A DNA stretch of 27,954 nucleotides from the NCBI GenBank assembly GCA_964500645.1, contig CAZCOH010000018.1, positions 1 to 27,954 of the forward strand, given 5' to 3'. Numbering within the stretch: the stretch's first letter is position 1; each line of letters starts with the position of its first letter. Positions 23,675-27,954 of this stretch are shown piece by piece. The notes under the pieces were generated by a model. It had not been told where the DNA came from and did no database searches. It saw nothing but the letters and a program-made list of their open reading frames with translations. The position numbers and the translations under genes were made by a program. Source of the DNA: CAYFIW01 sp964500645. GTDB lineage: Bacteria > Chloroflexota > Dehalococcoidia > Lucifugimonadales > UBA826.

Positions 23675-26600
23675 GTGGCAGCGAAATTTCCTGAAATATT
23701 GACCGGATTGAAGCCTGAATTGGAAAAATTTCCTCCTCAAGTTTTAGAGCACTTTGAACGCGCAGCAAAAAAGATGCCCTCAGCTTTATCTGAGGATCAG
23801 CTTGTGTTTTGGGCTAAAACGGGTGTGACTATAGCGAATCAAACTGTAAGATCATGGGAGGCTGCTGCTCATTTTTACAAAGTAAGTTCCTCGGTACTAG
23901 CCTGCATGCCATACAGTTATTTTGAAAAATGGATGGAATGTGGTGTCAAATTATGCGAAGAGTCTCCAACTTTAGCTTCTGCATACTACGAAGCTAGTCC
24001 AGGTGTAATGAGTAAACTTAGGTCCCGGCATATCGAAAGTTGGGCTTGTCTTGGGGATGGTCTCTACAAAGGGACATGGAAATCGAGTACTTTGGCATGT
24101 AGATTTTTCGCCCATAGTCCTTCTCTTCTCGACAGTTTATCTTTTCAAGAACTTGAGAGATTTGCAGCGTTTCTTGATGCGCTATCTCATCGATCTTATG
24201 ACCTTTCTTCTGAATGTCTTGTTCTCGGGGAGGAGATTTTTCCTCTGGTTGGTGATGATAAAGATGCCTTTTTATCTCTCGCAAGTACATTGGTTGAGAC
24301 AGGATGGCGTGAAGTGAAGAGTTTTTTTGAGGCCGGAGCCAAAGCTTTGCCTAGAATTGATTCAGATCAAAGACTTAGATTCATGGAGTTAGCAGAGAAT
24401 TTGGTACGTAATGGAGGTACAAATATTCCTGGAACAATGCTGGATATTTCTCAAGCATTATCAGAGCTTGATGAAGACTACCATAGTATCGTTCTTGGAT
24501 TGTCAGAAGAATTAGTTAGAAAAGAACCTTTGGCTATGCCAGAATTCATTAAATCTTCCCCAGGTGTCTTAGATAAACTTACTATTGTTCAATTAGGTCG
24601 CTGGTATGAAGAAGGTGTTCATATCCTTGAACAAAACAAAGATGGTGGATTGGCGTTTTTTAAGGTTGAATCCGCTCATTCAGAAAATGTGATTGAGTCA
24701 TTGTCAAGTGGAATAGAGTTCGACAGAATCAAGCCAGTTATGGAGATGTATTGTAGGGGATTGGCTGGAGCTGAAATAAAGCTTGCTCAGACCGGAGATC
24801 TCGTCGAGAAGAATATAGGTTGGGTTTCAAATGAGTCTCCTACAACTGAGGGATCAACTGTATTTGTTCCTACTGTAGTGGATCGCTACCAATCAAAAGA
24901 CGAAAATTTTTCTTGGTTCAAAGTTGTATCGACACATCAGGTTGCACATCTTGAATTTGGAAGTTTTAGTTTCGAATTTGAGGAGCCTTCAAAATTGTTT
25001 GATGATCTCAGGTCTTCTTTGGAATCAAGAAGGTTGGAAGCTGTCGATGTAAAGAATAGAGAGGAGCCTATTAACGAAGATGAATCAGAGGATGCGATAG
25101 AGGAATCTCACGACGAAGACGCTACAGAATTACCAGATTCTGGAATTGAAAGGGCTTGGTTGACAGACATGCAACGTTTTTTCGATTTGTTTGAGGATCG
25201 AAAATTAGCATTGGATATTTTTACCGTGGTAGAAGATGGAAGGTTGGATTCAAGAGTCAAAAAGGAATATCCGGGAATAAAATCATCTTATGTACAAGTT
25301 CAACAGGATTCTCATGAAAATAGACCTGATATTAAAGAGCTACCTGCTAGAGAAGCCATGGTTGAATTTATGGTTCGACTTAGTTTGCAGCAGTATGAAG
25401 GTGTAGCTGCTCCGGTTAAATTCGCTGTCGAAGCTAAAAAGGTGGCAACAATTGCGAGGCGGGTTTTGGTGTCGGAAGCCACCGTTGAAGATGCTGCAGA
25501 GGCATCTCTAAGGATATATGCAATTATTTCCAGTATCCCCAACGAAGAAATTCCTCCCGAAGATTGGAATGATATGGATTTTGAGGACCAAGAGGAAGAA
25601 GAATATGTTGACCCGGATGATATGGAGCAACTACTTCAACAAATTGGTCTAGGAATGGAGATGGAACTCAGACCGGAAGGTGAGGAAGAATATGAGTCTA
25701 TTCAGGATGTGGATTACAGAGGTGATTTCAAGCCAGAATTAGCCCAACTCATGACAGAATTAAGAATGCAACAGCAAGATCAAATGGGACAGGCAGAAGG
25801 TGAACCTCTTACCCAAGAACAATTAAAAGAATTGCTCGAAAATAGTGCTGAATTGGATCTTCAGGCGATGCAAGGAGAGATCCAGGAATCGAGTGGTATG
25901 TTTGCGGATAACATTATTAAAGAAGCTGGTGCAGATATACCTCAATCTCCTGATAATTCTCAGGGTCCATTTGTGCATGTAGATGAAGAAGGTGGAGAGT
26001 TAGATTCTGTTGAGCCTGAAACCTTTGTATATGACGAATGGGACTTTAGAGCTGATGATTACAAACCCAGATGGTGCATAGTGCGTCAGAAAACTATGCA
26101 AGAGGGAGACGGCGGTTATTTTGGGACCACACTCCATGAGTACGGAACATTGGTGACACGTATAAGGCGTCAATTTGAAATGATGGTCCCAGAGATGTTC
26201 AGAAAAGAAAGAAAATTGATTGATGGGGAAGATATTGATATAGATGATGTTATCGAAAATATGATTGATATCAAAACAGGAAACAGCCCCGACGAAAAAT
26301 TTTATTGGCGTCGGAACAAAGTACAACGGGATGTTGCGGTTGCTTTTCTTCTAGATACTAGTGCCTCTACAGCTGAGGCAATAGACGAAGGAAAGAAAAA
26401 TCAGGATGACTGGGATGCTCCTGACGATCCGGTTGAGTATATGGTTTGGTTGAGAACAAGGCGAGGCGAACAGATGAGGAGGTCTTACAAGAGGATAATT
26501 GATGTTGAGAAAGAATCAATGGTTCTATTGATAAATGCCTTGGAGGCTATTGGCGATCTTTATGGTATTTACGGATTTTCAGGTTATGGGCGTGAAAACG

Positions 26601-27016
26601 TGGAGTTCTATACAATCAAGGATTTGCAAGAGAATTTTACTGATAAGGTCAAGAGAAGGATAGACAGAATTGCTCCTTTACATGCGACCAGAATGGGACC
26701 AGCCATAAGACATACAGCATATAAACTAGATCAGACAGATGCAAGGACAAAAATATTATTTCTAATAAGTGATGGTCGACCTCAGGATAGAGGATACAGC
26801 AGGGAAGGTGTCGAAAAAGAGTATGCTGTACATGACACACGAATGGCACTTGACGAAGCAAAGGCAAAAGGGATTAATTCATTCTGCCTAACTGTTGATA
26901 AGAATGGACACGATTATTTAAAGACAATGTGTTCTGATATGGGATATGAAATTCTGGAAGATATAAATGATCTTCCAGAAAGGTTATTGGTGCTTTACCG
27001 TCGGCTGACTATGTAG
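23675..27016 (+). CDS. norD: Giant NorD/CbbO-like VWA-domain protein with N-terminal helical repeats
   Basis: Adaptor-type protein that should work with the NorQ-like ATPase. At 1113 residues it is far longer than canonical NorD (about 600-650). Residues 38-343 hold about eight tandem repeats of 36-40 residues with the pattern L..W...G..L.......A..FF..SP..L..L. Residues of about 345-450 form a non-repetitive region. Two acidic linkers follow (about 460-490 and 627-655). The NorD core begins near 785 with YDEWDFRADDYKPRWCIV. The C-terminal VWA domain has a complete metal site: DTSAS (D894, S896, S898), T1005 in HATRMGPAIRH and D1033 in SDGRPQD. No signal peptide or membrane helix is seen, so it is probably cytosolic. 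The start is GTG with a strong ribosome site. The target enzyme is unknown. Confidence 0.87.
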   Translation: MAAKFPEILTGLKPELEKFPPQVLEHFERAAKKMPSALSEDQLVFWAKTGVTIANQTVRSWEAAAHFYKVSSSVLACMPYSYFEKWMECGVKLCEESPTLASAYYEASPGVMSKLRSRHIESWACLGDGLYKGTWKSSTLACRFFAHSPSLLDSLSFQELERFAAFLDALSHRSYDLSSECLVLGEEIFPLVGDDKDAFLSLASTLVETGWREVKSFFEAGAKALPRIDSDQRLRFMELAENLVRNGGTNIPGTMLDISQALSELDEDYHSIVLGLSEELVRKEPLAMPEFIKSSPGVLDKLTIVQLGRWYEEGVHILEQNKDGGLAFFKVESAHSENVIESLSSGIEFDRIKPVMEMYCRGLAGAEIKLAQTGDLVEKNIGWVSNESPTTEGSTVFVPTVVDRYQSKDENFSWFKVVSTHQVAHLEFGSFSFEFEEPSKLFDDLRSSLESRRLEAVDVKNREEPINEDESEDAIEESHDEDATELPDSGIERAWLTDMQRFFDLFEDRKLALDIFTVVEDGRLDSRVKKEYPGIKSSYVQVQQDSHENRPDIKELPAREAMVEFMVRLSLQQYEGVAAPVKFAVEAKKVATIARRVLVSEATVEDAAEASLRIYAIISSIPNEEIPPEDWNDMDFEDQEEEEYVDPDDMEQLLQQIGLGMEMELRPEGEEEYESIQDVDYRGDFKPELAQLMTELRMQQQDQMGQAEGEPLTQEQLKELLENSAELDLQAMQGEIQESSGMFADNIIKEAGADIPQSPDNSQGPFVHVDEEGGELDSVEPETFVYDEWDFRADDYKPRWCIVRQKTMQEGDGGYFGTTLHEYGTLVTRIRRQFEMMVPEMFRKERKLIDGEDIDIDDVIENMIDIKTGNSPDEKFYWRRNKVQRDVAVAFLLDTSASTAEAIDEGKKNQDDWDAPDDPVEYMVWLRTRRGEQMRRSYKRIIDVEKESMVLLINALEAIGDLYGIYGFSGYGRENVEFYTIKDLQENFTDKVKRRIDRIAPLHATRMGPAIRHTAYKLDQTDARTKILFLISDGRPQDRGYSREGVEKEYAVHDTRMALDEAKAKGINSFCLTVDKNGHDYLKTMCSDMGYEILEDINDLPERLLVLYRRLTM

Positions 27017-27180
27017 ATAATCAAATTCGACTGTAGATTGGGTGAATATATATTTAATTCAGTTAATGCTCATTTGAAATAGTAGGAGGGTTGGCTCTAG
27101 CCTAACAGTCGCAGTCAAATGCTAATATTTAAGTCATTAAAAAAAATGTTTGCAATATCAGTTTCGATTTGGAGATCCTC

Positions 27181-27954
27181 ATGACTGAATCTAATGTATT
27201 GAATAAGCTTAGTGAATTAGGGCAATCAGTCTGGTACGACAACATAAGCCGAGAGCTTATACAAAGTGGTCAACTGGCTGAAATTATATCAAGTGGTGTG
27301 AAGGGTTTAACTTCAAACCCGTCCATCTTTGAAAAAGCTGTTGCTTCAAGTCCTATTTATGACTTGGACATTTCCAATTTCAATGATGGTGATATTTCTG
27401 ATATTGATGTATACGAAGCTATCGCAATATCAGATATCAGGTCAGCTGCAGATGTTTTAATGGACCAATATAGAGTTACAAATGGTGAAAATGGGTTTGT
27501 GTCATTGGAGGTAAATCCGCATTTGGCAAACGATACAGATGGCACTATTAGGGAAGCCAGAAGGTTGTTTATTGATGTTGATAGACCAAATTTAATGATT
27601 AAGGTACCTGGTACCAAGGCCGGTATACCAGCGATAGAAACTTTAATATCAGAGGGGATCAATGTGAATGTCACTCTGATTTTTTCCTCTGAATCCTATT
27701 CTGAAGTGAGGGAGGCTTACATATCAGGATTGGAAAAACTTCATTCAATGGGAGGAGATTGTTCGAAAGTATCTTCAGTTGCTTCTTTTTTTGTTAGCAG
27801 AGTAGATACGGCTGTCGATACCATACTTGCGGAGGATTTGCCTGATCGAAAAGACTTAATAGGTAAAACTGCTGTCGCAAATGCTAAAGTTGCTTATCGA
27901 GATTTCCAGAGAAGTTTTAATTCGGATAGGTTTGGATCATTAAAGTCTGTAGGA
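27181..27954 (+). CDS. tal: Transaldolase, C-terminus cut by window edge
   Basis: Enzyme of the non-oxidative pentose phosphate pathway that moves a dihydroxyacetone unit between sugar phosphates. The first 258 codons are present and the frame is open at the last base. Visible motifs are LGQSVWYDNISRELI, GVKGLTSNPSIFEKA, VSLEVNPHLANDT, the Schiff-base lysine K141 in NLMIKVPGTKAG, and NVNVTLIFSSESY. The pattern is that of the transaldolase found alone or fused to glucose-6-phosphate isomerase in Actinobacteria and Chloroflexota, so a fusion beyond the window cannot be excluded. The ATG at 27181 has GGAG six bases upstream. The 164 bases between it and the norD-like gene contain no convincing terminator. 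Confidence 0.93.
   Translation, partial: MTESNVLNKLSELGQSVWYDNISRELIQSGQLAEIISSGVKGLTSNPSIFEKAVASSPIYDLDISNFNDGDISDIDVYEAIAISDIRSAADVLMDQYRVTNGENGFVSLEVNPHLANDTDGTIREARRLFIDVDRPNLMIKVPGTKAGIPAIETLISEGINVNVTLIFSSESYSEVREAYISGLEKLHSMGGDCSKVSSVASFFVSRVDTAVDTILAEDLPDRKDLIGKTAVANAKVAYRDFQRSFNSDRFGSLKSVG

Noticed and set aside
24051..24317. An 88-codon frame on the plus strand inside the norD-like gene
   Set aside because: It is an out-of-frame shadow of a clearly coding frame with coherent repeats and domains.
27092..27108. Imperfect inverted repeat (GTTGGC / GCCTAAC) between the norD-like gene and tal
   Set aside because: The stem has a bulge and no T tract follows, so I do not call it a terminator.

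Overview
The window is a dense, AT-leaning bacterial chromosome segment with 25 intact protein genes and one cut gene at each end. I saw no RNA gene, insertion sequence, prophage or CRISPR array. The organism is most likely a member of Chloroflexota, probably Dehalococcoidia or a SAR202-like relative. This is inferred from the gene order rpsB-tsf-pyrH-frr-uppS-cdsA-dxr-rseP, from a very short EF-Ts with an internal deletion that I recall from Dehalococcoidia, and from the general flavour of the proteins. No rRNA is present to confirm it. TTG and GTG start codons are unusually common and several are backed by good ribosome binding sites.

Positions 1-7076 (minus strand) hold one long housekeeping operon plus rimI. 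A good promoter at 6396-6425 drives rpsB (ribosomal protein S2), tsf (EF-Ts), pyrH (UMP kinase), frr (ribosome recycling factor), uppS (undecaprenyl-PP synthase), cdsA (CDP-diacylglycerol synthase), dxr (MEP-pathway reductoisomerase) and rseP (site-2 protease, cut by the window edge). The last three genes are coupled by ATGA overlaps. The operon joins translation, pyrimidine supply, isoprenoid/lipid-carrier and phospholipid synthesis, and envelope stress signalling.

Positions 7371-10993 (plus) encode two overlapping half-size ABC exporters. Their altered residues fit a heterodimer with one degenerate and one active ATP site. Positions 11149-17973 are a mixed stretch: a zinc-ribbon/DUF4177 protein, a zinc-ribbon Nudix hydrolase, a CCA-adding-type nucleotidyltransferase, class II fumarase, an alpha/beta hydrolase, L-threonine aldolase and an MFS exporter ended by a clear stem-loop terminator. 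Positions 18006-21401 hold rarA, a small two-helix membrane protein that looks like the nitrate/nitrite transporter NrtS, an Smr-domain protein, and selA for selenocysteine synthesis.

Positions 21508-27016 (plus) are the most interesting part. A strong promoter leads into coaE, a NorQ/CbbQ-type AAA+ ATPase, a CoA-pyrophosphatase-type Nudix enzyme and a 1113-residue NorD-like von Willebrand factor A protein. The NorD-like protein carries an N-terminal array of about eight helical repeats and acidic linkers. No nitric oxide reductase or RuBisCO gene lies nearby, so the target of this ATPase/adaptor pair is unknown. The window ends inside a transaldolase gene.
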